Origin: Acidobacteriota bacterium
GTDB taxonomy: Bacteria > Acidobacteriota > Terriglobia > Bryobacterales > Bryobacteraceae
Direction of reading: 5' to 3'
NCBI GenBank assembly: GCA_025352795.1
Contig: JANXSF010000020.1
Coordinates: forward strand, 62,001-126,000
DNA length: 64,000 nt
Shown here: one piece after another, positions 53,386 through 63,504 of the stretch
Layout of the letters: each line of letters begins with the position of its first letter
How positions within the stretch are numbered: position 1 is the first letter of the stretch
Program-made: the position numbers and the translations under genes
The notes under the pieces: generated by a model
Databases searched by the model: none
The model's input: the letters and a program-made list of their open reading frames with translations, nothing else
Told to the model about the DNA's origin: nothing

Positions 53386-54384
53386 TTACTGAAAAAAGCT
53401 TCGAACCAAACCGGGCTTCTTCTCCCAGACAATGGCTGAAAAGCAATTCTCTGTGTGGAAGCCTAACCGTTCGTAGAAATTGACAGCAATCTTGTTCTTA
53501 GTGGTAACCGTTAGCGACACTTGCCGGGCCCCGGCTTGCCCCAATGCATCAATGGATCGACGCAGCAGTTCATAGCCCAGCCCCGTGCTGCGGAAACGGG
53601 GAGTGACACAGAGCTGCGTGATATGACCGGAATCGGCTGATACGTTGCTTGCGAAAGAGATTCCCAACAAGCGATTGCTGCCAGTTTCCCGTGCAATAAA
53701 TGAAGCCGCATAATTGAAGGCGCCGCAGCCTGGGTACTGGATGATGTTGCGCAAAAATCGTCGGGCACCGGGAATGCTGCGGTATTGATCATTGATCAAT
53801 GCATCCACATGTCCGGAGTAGCTTTCTGACACCAACCGGGCCGCTTCGTTGTGCACATCCACGCGATCATTGAAGGGTTCAATTACGCATAGAGCGGGAA
53901 ACTGACGTGGCTGCAATTGAAAGCCACTCTGCGACAGAACCATGAAGTTGCGGTCAAAGAAAGTTGGATGTTTGCCAAACGCTGGAGCATTGCGCCTTTG
54001 AGCATCCAACAGAAGCAGTTGGCATTCCACGCGATTGCAGTTCCAGTTCCGAATCAGCTCTTCCGCTGAATTGGTCAGAATGCGATTTTCCATGTCGGGA
54101 GTGCTGAACTTCTTCAGGACATAAATATCGCCGATCAGCCCCTTGCCTTCTTCCGCAACAAAGTAGGCATACCCGGCCACTGTCCCACCACACAGCAATG
54201 CCAGACCATTCAACGAACCCATATTGGCGAAACGACGGACCAGTTCCGCTGAACCTGAACAATCCCAGTTCAGGCGTTCCTGCCAGACCTTGGTTTCCTC
54301 TTCCAGCAATTCGTCCAGGCGACCGGGGGCCAGACTGCGGAGGTCCACCAATTCCCCTACCGATGGTTGTGGCTGTGCGGCCAT
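53386..54384 (-). CDS. GNAT acetyltransferase, tandem-domain type
   Basis: A 332-residue protein. The C-terminal half is a typical GNAT domain: HITQLCVTPRFRSTGLGYELL (acetyl-CoA loop, with RSTGLG in place of RxxGxG/A) and VSLTVTTKNKIAVNFYERLGF. The N-terminal half (GLALLCGGTVAGYAYFVAEEGKG-type strands, then IGDIYVLKKF) looks like a second degenerate GNAT fold. What it acetylates is unknown. It lies 21 bases downstream of the SBBP gene on the same strand. Confidence 0.83.
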   Translation of the reverse strand: MAAQPQPSVGELVDLRSLAPGRLDELLEEETKVWQERLNWDCSGSAELVRRFANMGSLNGLALLCGGTVAGYAYFVAEEGKGLIGDIYVLKKFSTPDMENRILTNSAEELIRNWNCNRVECQLLLLDAQRRNAPAFGKHPTFFDRNFMVLSQSGFQLQPRQFPALCVIEPFNDRVDVHNEAARLVSESYSGHVDALINDQYRSIPGARRFLRNIIQYPGCGAFNYAASFIARETGSNRLLGISFASNVSADSGHITQLCVTPRFRSTGLGYELLRRSIDALGQAGARQVSLTVTTKNKIAVNFYERLGFHTENCFSAIVWEKKPGLVRSFFQ

Positions 54385-54405
54385 GAAAAAATTATATCTA
54401 CTGGC

Positions 54406-57400
54406 TTATTCAACAGCAATCGTCACGCCATCGGGGGAGGACTTATCGCCCACTGTAAGCACCACGGGAACTTCGCCAGACGCAGATCCAGCCGGTATGC
54501 GCACGTTGATTTGCATTGCCCCGGCGACTATTCCGGGGGCACCTCCAGCATAAAGAACCACCGCGTCTTTGCCATCAATGGTAACTTTCACAGGAAGCAA
54601 AGGCTTGGGAAGGATAGAGCCGGCCAGTTGCCCATCAGCACCATCGGGTTTAGTCTGACCTTCTCCAGTTGCGTACAGCACAATCACACCATCTTTCTTG
54701 GCAGGTTTCTCTGTTGTGTTGACTGATCCATTCTCATTCAATGCCGCAGCAAATCCGCTTCCCGATGCGTTCAGGGTAAATAGAGCAGGGGAACTGCCGA
54801 CGGTGGTGACCACAATGGCATTGGAACGGATCCCAATGTATTCCACTTCCAGTTTGGAAGTCTCCCGGTTGGAAAGAAAGTAGGGGGCAATGGCCGAGGT
54901 TTGGTTGGCTGAAACATAGAGCAGCGGAGCTGCAATTCCGTCGAACAGAACACGCGTGCTGCCAATGAATTTCGATACAGTTCCGGCGGACGTCAATTGA
55001 GCCCCCAGCAAATCCACCGGGCCGATTCCCGATCCGTAAATCGTAATCACTTCCCCCGGCGCAATGGAACCGGATTTGAAGCTGGCCCCATTAAGGGTTC
55101 CGGCGGCTGATATTTGGGGGCCAACCGTGCCGATGACTGGACTGCTAATCACAAGCGGAATATTGAGGATAATGCTGTTCAGCGGAGTGCCACTGGTGGC
55201 AATGGTAAGGCGTCCGGTATAGTTTCCAGAAATGAGTGAGCCGGGATCTGCCGTAAGCCGAATGGTGGCAGGAGTAAATCCCACAACAGGACTTGCACTC
55301 AGCCAACCTCCAGGGGAAGTATAAGAAATCCGAAATTCGAGGGGCGCACCAGAGCTGGTCAGAGTCATCTCAGAAAAAGCTGGAGGTCCACCCACCACCC
55401 CTTTGATGGGAACAATCTCAGTGTTCAAAAGATTCGGCAACTCCGCACCTAATTTCACGATGAAGCCGTCTGTCCCTCCCTGGGTGATCGGTTGGAAGGA
55501 CCCATTGGTGGCCGGGAAAAATTGCGAGTCGGTAGTGCCCGCAAGAAAAATGTTGCCAGACGGATCCACCGAAATTGCATTGAGCTGATCGTTATTCGAT
55601 CCTCCGAAATAAGTGGAAAAGGTAAGGGCGGATACGTCTGCTGGAATCTTGATCAAAAGAATGTCTCGGGCCCCACTATTTCGGAAGAAAATAGCGTCTC
55701 TGGTAGCAAGAAAATTGGTGGAATCAGTGGTGGCCGCAATGAGCAGAGACCCATCTGGATGAAAAATAATTTTCGGATTTTCCTCTTGCCGGTTGCCACC
55801 AAAAAATGAGGCGAATCTTACGGTGGAACCAGTCTCATTCAAGGAGAAAAAGACGCCATCGGTATTTCCGCCACTAAACGTATCCTGGAAAGCGCTGGCG
55901 GCAATAACGGGAAACGAACTGTTGGTGGTGGTACCTGTGATCCAGGCCAATCCATTGGTATCTACAGCGATGGACGTGCCCACATCGGAACCGCTACCGC
56001 CATAAAAAGTGGAATATCCAAGAGCCCAACTGTTGGAAAATTTTGTGGCGAAAATGTCGTTATTCCCTTTCAACACTTTTTGAGGCGCGTTGGCTGATAG
56101 AGGAAAATTCGGCGATGAGGTAGCCCCGGTGACATAGAAATTCCCATTCTTATCCTGGGCAATGGCCGATACTGTATCCACTCCCGATCCACCTAAATAA
56201 CTGGAATAGACCAGGTCAGAACCTGTTGCGTTGAATTTGGAAATGAAACCGTCGCCATTGCCTCCAGCAGCTCGCTGATAAGCGTTGGCCGTAACGGGAA
56301 AGTTGCCGCTAAGTGTGGACCCAGTGATCACCGGATTCTGATCTTTGTCCAACAGCAGACTGGTGACAGATTCCCCAAGGGAACCTCCCAAGTAAGTAGC
56401 AAACAGAATGGTGGCCCCAGTGGGGTCCAGCTTAAATAGAAAGGCATCTCCTCTAAATAAGCCGTTATCGTTAGAAAAGCCTCCGGAGTTGGTCTTTTGA
56501 TAAGCCGTAGCACTTACCGGAAGATCAGTCGAATTGGTGGTGCCTGCAACGTAAACATTGCCTGAAGAATCCAAGGCTATGGCCTGGGCCATATCGTCCC
56601 GATTCCCACCAATGACGGTGGTGAAATCAATGCCGGTGCCAGAGGAATTCAACTTCACCACAAAAGTGTCGAAGGAACCGCCCGCGTCGGTGGAATTTGT
56701 CAATCCCAAACGACGGGGAAAGTTGGTGGATTTCATGGTCCCGGCAACCAGCACGCTGCCATCTGGGCCGATTGCCATGGCATTGATCTGGTCATCCCGG
56801 TTGCCACCCAGATAGGTGGAAAATATCACGATGGGATCAATCACCAGTTTCTTCAATGGGTCATAATTCCTGGCAAAGAATCCAATGCGAGTTGGCGATT
56901 TCTTCACAAAATGGCCGTCAATCCGTTTTCCATCCTGATAGAGCGTGGGTTTTTGATGGCGAATCACACCGGATTTGGTGTGAATGAGAAGATCGCCAGA
57001 TTTGCTGATTTCCAGCTTCGAACTTCCGCTGAATTCCAACTGCACGGATGAAGGGTTAACCCCGGCGTCGACAAGAAAATCGTATTCCAACTGAGAGCCT
57101 TGCTGGGGATGAAGTTTTAAGTGAATGCCAGGGTAAAGATCGCGATACAGCACTGAGCCATAATTCGGAACATTCCGCTTCCATCCGGCTGGATTTGAAC
57201 CGATGAAGTAGTTGGAAAACGAAGATTGCCGATCGTCACCTGTGATGGAAGATGGCGTTTGTGCCCCATGAAATCGCATTTCGACGGCATTGCCCACCGC
57301 GTCGAAAAAGCGTAATCCCGTTTGACCAGCCAAAACGGACAACCCTTTTGTCATGCCAAAAAACAGCGCAAATTCTGGGGCCTGACCCACGTTCGGTTCA

Positions 57401-57537
57401 AATCGCAGCGGAATGTTGTAAGGCTGGACCGAAGCAGCCAATAGTGGCATAGCCAAAAATCCAAGGAGAAAGGCGGGTAATCTCATTGCTTCCATTATCT
57501 TCTGATTCAGGTTAAGTTGAGTGTTTAGGTGGGACAT
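54406..57537 (-). CDS. secreted SBBP-repeat beta-propeller protein with TIGR03437-like C-terminal domain
   Basis: A 1043-residue exported protein. A signal peptide (LPAFLLGFLAMPLLAASV) comes after a 17-residue leader; SD AAGGCGGAG supports the ATG at 57537, though ATGs at 57495 and 57486 are possible. An N-terminal domain of about 220 residues (FEPNVGQAPEFALFFG) is followed by about seven SBBP repeats of the form YLGG-x-x-DD-x-x-A-x-x-D-x-x-G-x-x-x-x-GTT-x-S-x-x-FP, then a domain ending with a Solibacter-type C-terminal block (GASFKSGSIAPGEVITIYGS). Such proteins are large families in Bryobacterales; adhesion or carbohydrate binding is guessed. Confidence 0.9.
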   Translation of the reverse strand: MSHLNTQLNLNQKIMEAMRLPAFLLGFLAMPLLAASVQPYNIPLRFEPNVGQAPEFALFFGMTKGLSVLAGQTGLRFFDAVGNAVEMRFHGAQTPSSITGDDRQSSFSNYFIGSNPAGWKRNVPNYGSVLYRDLYPGIHLKLHPQQGSQLEYDFLVDAGVNPSSVQLEFSGSSKLEISKSGDLLIHTKSGVIRHQKPTLYQDGKRIDGHFVKKSPTRIGFFARNYDPLKKLVIDPIVIFSTYLGGNRDDQINAMAIGPDGSVLVAGTMKSTNFPRRLGLTNSTDAGGSFDTFVVKLNSSGTGIDFTTVIGGNRDDMAQAIALDSSGNVYVAGTTNSTDLPVSATAYQKTNSGGFSNDNGLFRGDAFLFKLDPTGATILFATYLGGSLGESVTSLLLDKDQNPVITGSTLSGNFPVTANAYQRAAGGNGDGFISKFNATGSDLVYSSYLGGSGVDTVSAIAQDKNGNFYVTGATSSPNFPLSANAPQKVLKGNNDIFATKFSNSWALGYSTFYGGSGSDVGTSIAVDTNGLAWITGTTTNSSFPVIAASAFQDTFSGGNTDGVFFSLNETGSTVRFASFFGGNRQEENPKIIFHPDGSLLIAATTDSTNFLATRDAIFFRNSGARDILLIKIPADVSALTFSTYFGGSNNDQLNAISVDPSGNIFLAGTTDSQFFPATNGSFQPITQGGTDGFIVKLGAELPNLLNTEIVPIKGVVGGPPAFSEMTLTSSGAPLEFRISYTSPGGWLSASPVVGFTPATIRLTADPGSLISGNYTGRLTIATSGTPLNSIILNIPLVISSPVIGTVGPQISAAGTLNGASFKSGSIAPGEVITIYGSGIGPVDLLGAQLTSAGTVSKFIGSTRVLFDGIAAPLLYVSANQTSAIAPYFLSNRETSKLEVEYIGIRSNAIVVTTVGSSPALFTLNASGSGFAAALNENGSVNTTEKPAKKDGVIVLYATGEGQTKPDGADGQLAGSILPKPLLPVKVTIDGKDAVVLYAGGAPGIVAGAMQINVRIPAGSASGEVPVVLTVGDKSSPDGVTIAVE

Positions 57538-57635
57538 GTCTCCGCCTTGTCCTTTTCAAAACTTGGAAGTTTCAGCGCAGTGGTACGCAAGTCCGCGAGG
57601 GAGCGGTGTTTGAACCACAGGTTATCCGAGGAAAC

Positions 57636-60122
57636 CTAAGTGACATTGGTGTCCACTTGGTCGATGCTTGACTCTTGCGTTGTTTCTTCTAGCGCAGCGG
57701 CTGCCGTCGATTCTTGCAAGGCAAGAAGACCCTTGGTCATCTTGTGATGAATTTCCTTCATGGCATACATGCGACGATCTGCTTCCGCCAGTACTTCCTC
57801 AGCGTTGGTTCCGTCGCTTGGATATTTGGCCTGGCCTACGCTAAGAGCCACAACTTCTTGCCCAGTCAGAATGCGCCCTTGCTCTGCCACCATGCTGGCC
57901 AATTGTTTCTTTCGTTCTTCAACGACTGCGTCTGGCACATTCGGCAGAACAATCACAAATTCGTCACCACCCATGCGCGCCACATAGTCATTGGGCCGCA
58001 GGTGGACTTTCAATCCTTTGGCGATCATCTGCAGCAGTTTGTTCCCTTCTAAATGGCCAAACCGATCATTCACTGCTTTGAAACCGTCCAGATCCAACAC
58101 AAGAGCGGTCAGTGTTTCACCCGCAGCCTCGGACCTGTGCAGTTCGCTATCCAGATGCAGGAAGAGCGATCTGGCGTTGGGAAGTCCGGTTAACGAATCC
58201 GTTGAGGCAGTTTTTTGTTCATTTTTGAATTTCAGCGAGTTTTCAATGGCGATTCCACACTTCGACCCAATAGCTAACAGGATACGCAAGTGATCCCTGG
58301 AAAACGCGTCATTTTCCGCATGGTACAACGTCATGGATCCGATCACATTGCCCGCGCCATGCAGTGGAATGGAAATGGCGGAACGCAGCGCACTGAATTT
58401 CTTTGCATCGTTCAAATAACCCGGTTCCACCGAAGGGTTTCCATTGATGATGGGACGATGATTTTCCACTACCCAGCCGGATAAACCTTGTCCCATAGGG
58501 ATTTCTAAGGAGGCGAAGAGTTTGGAATCGGTACCTTGCACAAACTGCGGAATCAACTTGTCTTCTTTGGTTAAGTAGAACGCGATGCAATCATGAGGCA
58601 CAACTGTTTTCATGCGCGTCGTAAGAAGAGAAAAGGTGTCGTCCAGGCTTAAAGAACTACCCAAATCCTGGGTTAATTCGAACAAAGTTTGAATCTCCTG
58701 CCGTGCTGCAGCAATGGAGGCAATGAAATCAGCCTGGGGTCGCTTCACTTCCGTAGTTGGCGCACCTTCGCTGGCCTCGAATCCGGCAGCGGGCGCTTCC
58801 CCTCGCTCTACCTTTACTGCGGTCGAAAGACGCTCATCTTCAATGGTCGCATCCCTGGCCATTTTTTCCAGATCTTTGTAGCGATGGCGCAGGACTTCGA
58901 TCACTTTAGGATCAAAACTTTTACCCGATTCAGCGATCAGCACATCCATAGCCTGGTCTAAAGGAATGGCTCGACGATACTGTCGGTCCGATGCCATTGC
59001 GTCCAAACAATCCACTGCCGTCAAGATGCGCGCACCAATCGGAATGTCTTCCCCTTTGATCCCGTCGGGATAGCCGCTACCATCCCATTTTTCGTGATGA
59101 TGGCGCACAATAGGCACAACCGGATAGGGGAATTTCACCGATTCCAGAATTTCTGCCCCAACCACCGGATGAATTTTCATCTTGTCGAATTCCTCAGGCG
59201 TCAGACGACCTGGTTTCGAGATGATGTATTCCGGCACGGCCAGCTTTCCAATGTCGTGCAAAAGTGCAGCAGTTTGCAAGGCCCGCATGATTTCTTCAGG
59301 AACGTTCAGTTCCTTGGCGATTTCCTGAGCATAAATCTGCACCCGTTTTAAGTGATTGTGCGTGGTTACGTCTTTGGCATTGATGGCCAGGGCCAGTGAT
59401 TTGATGGTTCTTAAATGAAGATCCGCGATCTGTGACACATGTTGCTGCTCTTGTTCCAACCGACCAAGATAGAGCCTGTAGGATCGATCTACAAAAAACA
59501 GGCAAGGAAGCACCAGCACAGAAACTTCCCATCCAAAAACGCCTACCAGAACATGGATCAACCAAGTCAACATTGCCCCAAAAAGGTATTGTGGCGACGT
59601 CCAAAAGTAGTTGTCCTTCCAAAATTGCCAAACCGGTTTCTCTAAACTGAGCGCGGCAATGGTAGCGACGGAAACGGTGTTGAAAATAAAGAAGCCAATA
59701 GCTGTCCAAAACACCATGATGGGGAATTTGGAGTTGATGCTCCTCAGATATTCAGAATGAAAAATTAGGTAAGCAAGCCCGCACGATGTTGCGCAGCTAG
59801 CGGCATTGAACATCACGTGAATGAGCTTGAGCTTGTTCTTCGAGTTCCAAAGTAGTTGCGTGAGCGCCCCGGTAACAGACACGATGACTGTTTTACTTGG
59901 ATCAAGAGCCGTTACTGCCAATAAAGTGAAGACGAAGTTCACCGACATTGTCCCGTTGACGCCGGGCATCCGCACTTTCATCTGTGAGCAAAGAGCGACA
60001 AACACAATATAGAATGCGAATTGCAGCAGGTTGTCCCCTTTCCAGTTGGAAAGAGCTAACGCCAATGCAATCAATCCAAGGATGATTGTAGAGTAGGCAA
60101 ATATGCGTGCTCGAATTGGCAT
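57636..60122 (-). CDS. membrane HD-GYP / GAF / GGDEF cyclic-di-GMP protein, paralogue
   Basis: An 828-residue protein with the same layout as the one at 15829-18246: about six membrane helices (10-215), HD-GYP (HDIGKLAVPEYI at 289-298; HHEKWDGSGYP with GYP at 350-352), GAF (475-630), GGDEF (718-722) with an RPND inhibitory site at 709-712, and an extra acidic tail of about 25 residues. All catalytic residues that I can check are kept in both copies. It is a single gene; no SD is visible, and an inverted repeat lies 14 bases before the start. Confidence 0.95.
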   Translation of the reverse strand: MPIRARIFAYSTIILGLIALALALSNWKGDNLLQFAFYIVFVALCSQMKVRMPGVNGTMSVNFVFTLLAVTALDPSKTVIVSVTGALTQLLWNSKNKLKLIHVMFNAASCATSCGLAYLIFHSEYLRSINSKFPIMVFWTAIGFFIFNTVSVATIAALSLEKPVWQFWKDNYFWTSPQYLFGAMLTWLIHVLVGVFGWEVSVLVLPCLFFVDRSYRLYLGRLEQEQQHVSQIADLHLRTIKSLALAINAKDVTTHNHLKRVQIYAQEIAKELNVPEEIMRALQTAALLHDIGKLAVPEYIISKPGRLTPEEFDKMKIHPVVGAEILESVKFPYPVVPIVRHHHEKWDGSGYPDGIKGEDIPIGARILTAVDCLDAMASDRQYRRAIPLDQAMDVLIAESGKSFDPKVIEVLRHRYKDLEKMARDATIEDERLSTAVKVERGEAPAAGFEASEGAPTTEVKRPQADFIASIAAARQEIQTLFELTQDLGSSLSLDDTFSLLTTRMKTVVPHDCIAFYLTKEDKLIPQFVQGTDSKLFASLEIPMGQGLSGWVVENHRPIINGNPSVEPGYLNDAKKFSALRSAISIPLHGAGNVIGSMTLYHAENDAFSRDHLRILLAIGSKCGIAIENSLKFKNEQKTASTDSLTGLPNARSLFLHLDSELHRSEAAGETLTALVLDLDGFKAVNDRFGHLEGNKLLQMIAKGLKVHLRPNDYVARMGGDEFVIVLPNVPDAVVEERKKQLASMVAEQGRILTGQEVVALSVGQAKYPSDGTNAEEVLAEADRRMYAMKEIHHKMTKGLLALQESTAAAALEETTQESSIDQVDTNVT

Positions 60123-60135
60123 AGTGACAATACAA

Positions 60136-60153
60136 AAGAGTGTACAAACTCTT
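60136..60153 (-). promoter_or_regulatory. inverted repeat upstream of the HD-GYP paralogue
   Basis: AAGAGT (60136-60141) and ACTCTT (60148-60153) form a perfect 6-base inverted repeat around GTACAA, ending 14 bases from the start codon. It may be an operator or a 5' UTR hairpin. Confidence 0.3.
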
Positions 60154-60203
60154 CTGAATTACTTAATCGTCATTTAGCACTGAAAAGTTAAGGGTTACGC
60201 CTG

Positions 60204-60237
60204 AAAAAAGACCGTATCCCCACGTAAGCGAAGGGAT
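60204..60237 (-). terminator. weak terminator after the GNAT gene
   Basis: On the minus strand, ATCCC / GGGAT (60237-60233 with 60220-60216) and then, after ACGGTC, a run of six T (60209-60204). The stem is only five bases with a 12-base loop, so this is tentative. Confidence 0.35.
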
Positions 60238-60238
60238 T

Positions 60239-61039
60239 TTAGATGGACTCTCGAGCCTTGAACACGGAAAATCCGGTGACTGTGTTGAATCCGAGACGTT
60301 TGTATAACGAAAAGCCGATATCGGAAGATTGCAATACGAACGCCTTCTGCCCTCGATGTTCGCTAGCCCGTTCAATGCACCAACGCACGGTGGCTTCCCC
60401 GAATCCGCGTTTGCGATATTCTGCGAGCGTCCCAATAGAATACAAACCGGCCGCACCCGCGCTATAAACAATGAGCGCAAGCGTGACTGGCTGTTGACCG
60501 CAATAACCCACCCAGCCTTCAAATTCTTCTCCCCAAGCATCGGCATCCCCATACATCGCTTTGGTGATTCCGAAAGGAATTTCAAAAATATGCGAAGTGA
60601 GATGGCAGAAAGTGGCGCGACTGGCGGCATCCAATACTTGTCGAAACACAATCCTCCTATTTCTGAGACTGGCCGGAGGCAATCCCTGCAACAGCATTCC
60701 AGGAGGTTCACTTAACCGGTAAAACCCTCTTTCCGGCAGAATGGTGGTTTTGATTTCTGCCAGAAACCTTGGTTCCACCAGCCCGTGGCATAGCCAAAAA
60801 CAGTAGCCGCAGCGCAGGGATCGGAAGTGTTGCGAAACTGCGGTCAACTCCTGCCGTAACGTTCCTATTTGCCAACCCTCCAAGATGGCTACATTAAAAA
60901 CAGGGTAGTTTCTGCCGCAAAATACGGTTCGGACGCCTGGCAGAACTTGCACCTTTCCTTCCAGATTGGCTCCGGCATAAAAGCTCATTGCCTGACACAG
61001 GTTATCGTTGACAAGCAGTGCTTCGGCAGTTGCTGGCAT
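60239..61039 (-). CDS. GNAT family N-acetyltransferase
   Basis: A 266-residue protein with a C-terminal GNAT fold: TLALIVYSAGAAGLYSIGTL, the acetyl-CoA loop EYRKRGFGEATVRW and FSLYKRLGFNTVTGFSVF. The N-terminal half is Cys-containing (RCGYCFWLCHG) and of unknown function. It is 8 bases downstream of priA on the same strand and so may be read through from it. Confidence 0.87.
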   Translation of the reverse strand: MPATAEALLVNDNLCQAMSFYAGANLEGKVQVLPGVRTVFCGRNYPVFNVAILEGWQIGTLRQELTAVSQHFRSLRCGYCFWLCHGLVEPRFLAEIKTTILPERGFYRLSEPPGMLLQGLPPASLRNRRIVFRQVLDAASRATFCHLTSHIFEIPFGITKAMYGDADAWGEEFEGWVGYCGQQPVTLALIVYSAGAAGLYSIGTLAEYRKRGFGEATVRWCIERASEHRGQKAFVLQSSDIGFSLYKRLGFNTVTGFSVFKARESI

Positions 61040-61047
61040 TGGGGCGA

Positions 61048-63504
61048 TTACAGCAAAGAAAGTGGGTCCACGTCAATGATCAATGCCGTGGCGGGCCATT
61101 GCTTTTCAAATGCGAAATTCCGGGCCCCTTGCAATTTCTCATTCAATCGACGTCGATCAGCGGCTTTCAGCAGCAATTGGTAACGAAATTCGTTCTTGAC
61201 ACGGGCCACGGCAGCTTCCGCAGGTCCCAGAATCTTCAAGTCAGCGGCGGAATTGCCCAGGAAATGGGCTAACTCGCTACTCAGGCGCAGGGCTTCCTCC
61301 TGCTTCTGATGGCGGATCATCAAGTTGGCCAAAGCTGCAAACGGTGGATAGCGCATAGCTTTGCGAAACTGAATTTCTTTTTCGTAAAAAGCTTCGTAGT
61401 CTTGCGTGGCCGCCAACTGGATGGCGTAGTGATCGGGATTGATGGTTTGAATCAGAACCTTGCCCGCTAAATCCCCTCGCCCGGCTCTGCCAGCGGCTTG
61501 TGTTAGCAGTTGAAAGGTACGCTCCGCCGCACGGAAATCAGGCATTCCCAGGCCAATATCCCCGTTCACGATTCCCACAAAGGTGACTTTGGGAATATCG
61601 TGTCCTTTGGCAATCATCTGCGTTCCTACAAGAATGTCGTACGCGCCTTCGCGAAAGCCGTAAAGCAGCGTTTCAAACTGACGCTTGCTGGCCACCGTAT
61701 CGCGATCCATGCGCGCTATCTGGGCCGCTGGAAATGCCTGATGCAGTTCATCCTCAACTTTCTCCGCACCCGTCCCAAGAAACTGGATGTGCTCACTCTG
61801 ACAAAGTGGACACACAGTAGGAACTTTTTCGGCATAGTTGCAATAGTGGCACAGCAACCGTTTATCGCGCCTGTGATAGGTCAGAGTAACCGCACAGTTG
61901 ACGCAGTTCACTCGTTCCCCGCAAGACCTGCACGCCACAAAGCTGGCGAACCCACGTCGGTTCATTAGAAGCATGGCTTGTTCTTTCAGCGCTAAACGAT
62001 CGGTCAGCGCCTGCATGATGCGTCGCGAAAAAACGTTGTACTTTTTCGTCTCCAGATATTCCTGCCGCATGTCGACAATCTCAACCTGGGGCATGGGACG
62101 TCCCGCTACACGGTCCGGTAAGAGCAATCGCTGATACTTGCCCTTTTCGGCATTTTGACGTGTCTCCAAACTGGGAGTTGCTGAACCCAAAACGATGGTT
62201 GCATTGTCTGCCTTGGCCCGAACCACCGCTACATCACGGCCGTTATAGCGCGGGTTTTCTTCCTGTTTGTAACTCTGGTCGTGCTCTTCGTCCACCAGAA
62301 TCAAACCCAGATTTTGAACCGGGGCGAAGATCCCGGAGCGAGTCCCCACCACCACCTTGGCCTCACCACGACGGATTCGTCGCCACTGATCGGCCCTTTC
62401 TGTATCTGAAAATGCTGAGTGAAGAATGGCCACGCTATCGCCAAAACGATGAAAGAATTGTCCAGCAACCGCAGGGGTCAATGCGATTTCAGGAACCAGC
62501 AGCAACGCTGAACGCCCCACTGCCAGAGCCGCTTCAATGGCACTTAAATAAACTTCAGTCTTGCCTGATCCTGTGACGCCTTGCAGCAGGAATGGTTCAA
62601 ACACTCCACGATGTAAGGAATCGCGAATGGCCTCGAATGCCACTTGCTGGTTAGGGTTCAACTGATGCGACCCGCGCGGAGCAAAGGTCAACATTTTGGG
62701 CGATTCCACTTCCAGCAGAATCAATTTTCGTCTAGCCAACCCACGGGCCACGGTTCCTGCGTTGGGAACCATGTCTTCCAGCTTCGCCAAATTGTGCGTC
62801 CCCGGATGCAGTTCCAGAAATGCGATCAATTCCCGTTCTGGCTTCTTCAGCTTTTCTGTTTCTGCACGGCCTAGAAAACCAGCGCGCAGTCTGGCCGCAG
62901 GTGCCCGTAGCGGATCTTTATCCTGCAACTCTTCGTCCAGCATGACGAAGCCTTTTTTCTCAAGAAGGCGCAACACTCTGCTGGCATCTTTGATTTTTGC
63001 GGCCAATGAGGATTCGGCCATAGGTCTTGCTTCCAGCATCCGTAACAGGGCTACTTGCGGGTCATCGGAATTATCGGAAATGGTCAATTGACGCGCCGAA
63101 TCACGACCCGCATCGGTTAGCGAATAAACTCTCTTGCGACGTACTTCGCCAGTTAACGGAGTCATCGTACGCAGCACTTCGCCTAACGGGCAGCAGTAAT
63201 AATTGGAAATCCAGCGGGCCAGTGAAATCATTCCTGGGCTAAGCACGGCCTCTTCATCCAACAGCCGAATTGCCTCGCGGGCTTTCATCTCTGGCGGCGT
63301 ATCGTGCAGCTTCAGGATCACACCGGTCAGCTTACGGGTTCCAAATGGAACTAGAACTCTGGAGCCAGCCTGAGCCCGATGACGCATTGATTCGGGCAAG
63401 GCATAGGTGAAGGGTTGATCCAGTGGGACAGGCAAACTGACATCGGCAAAGGTCGCTATTTTTTCACCGCCAACGTGAGCCCATCGCCGATGGTCAACAT
63501 GCAC
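61048..63504 (-). CDS. priA: primosomal replication protein N' / PriA helicase
   Basis: An 818-residue PriA that restarts stalled replication forks. DNA-binding domain with VSLPVPLDQPFTYALPESM, Walker A GVTGSGKTEVY, Walker B LILVDEEHD, then the zinc module (CRSCGERVNCVNC and CHYCNYAEKVPTVCPLCQ, eight Cys) and the helicase C part (GTQMIAKGHDIPKVTFVGI, QLLTQAAGRAGRG). The frame opens with a GTG at 63504, which overlaps the upstream methyltransferase by 49 bases and has no clear SD; no better in-frame start exists before the conserved region, so the start is unsure. Confidence 0.95.
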   Translation of the reverse strand: MHVDHRRWAHVGGEKIATFADVSLPVPLDQPFTYALPESMRHRAQAGSRVLVPFGTRKLTGVILKLHDTPPEMKAREAIRLLDEEAVLSPGMISLARWISNYYCCPLGEVLRTMTPLTGEVRRKRVYSLTDAGRDSARQLTISDNSDDPQVALLRMLEARPMAESSLAAKIKDASRVLRLLEKKGFVMLDEELQDKDPLRAPAARLRAGFLGRAETEKLKKPERELIAFLELHPGTHNLAKLEDMVPNAGTVARGLARRKLILLEVESPKMLTFAPRGSHQLNPNQQVAFEAIRDSLHRGVFEPFLLQGVTGSGKTEVYLSAIEAALAVGRSALLLVPEIALTPAVAGQFFHRFGDSVAILHSAFSDTERADQWRRIRRGEAKVVVGTRSGIFAPVQNLGLILVDEEHDQSYKQEENPRYNGRDVAVVRAKADNATIVLGSATPSLETRQNAEKGKYQRLLLPDRVAGRPMPQVEIVDMRQEYLETKKYNVFSRRIMQALTDRLALKEQAMLLMNRRGFASFVACRSCGERVNCVNCAVTLTYHRRDKRLLCHYCNYAEKVPTVCPLCQSEHIQFLGTGAEKVEDELHQAFPAAQIARMDRDTVASKRQFETLLYGFREGAYDILVGTQMIAKGHDIPKVTFVGIVNGDIGLGMPDFRAAERTFQLLTQAAGRAGRGDLAGKVLIQTINPDHYAIQLAATQDYEAFYEKEIQFRKAMRYPPFAALANLMIRHQKQEEALRLSSELAHFLGNSAADLKILGPAEAAVARVKNEFRYQLLLKAADRRRLNEKLQGARNFAFEKQWPATALIIDVDPLSLL

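Noticed and set aside
60123-60238. Cyclic-di-GMP riboswitch before the HD-GYP paralogue
   Set aside because: The gap shows none of the conserved GEMM-I core blocks; only a short inverted repeat is present.
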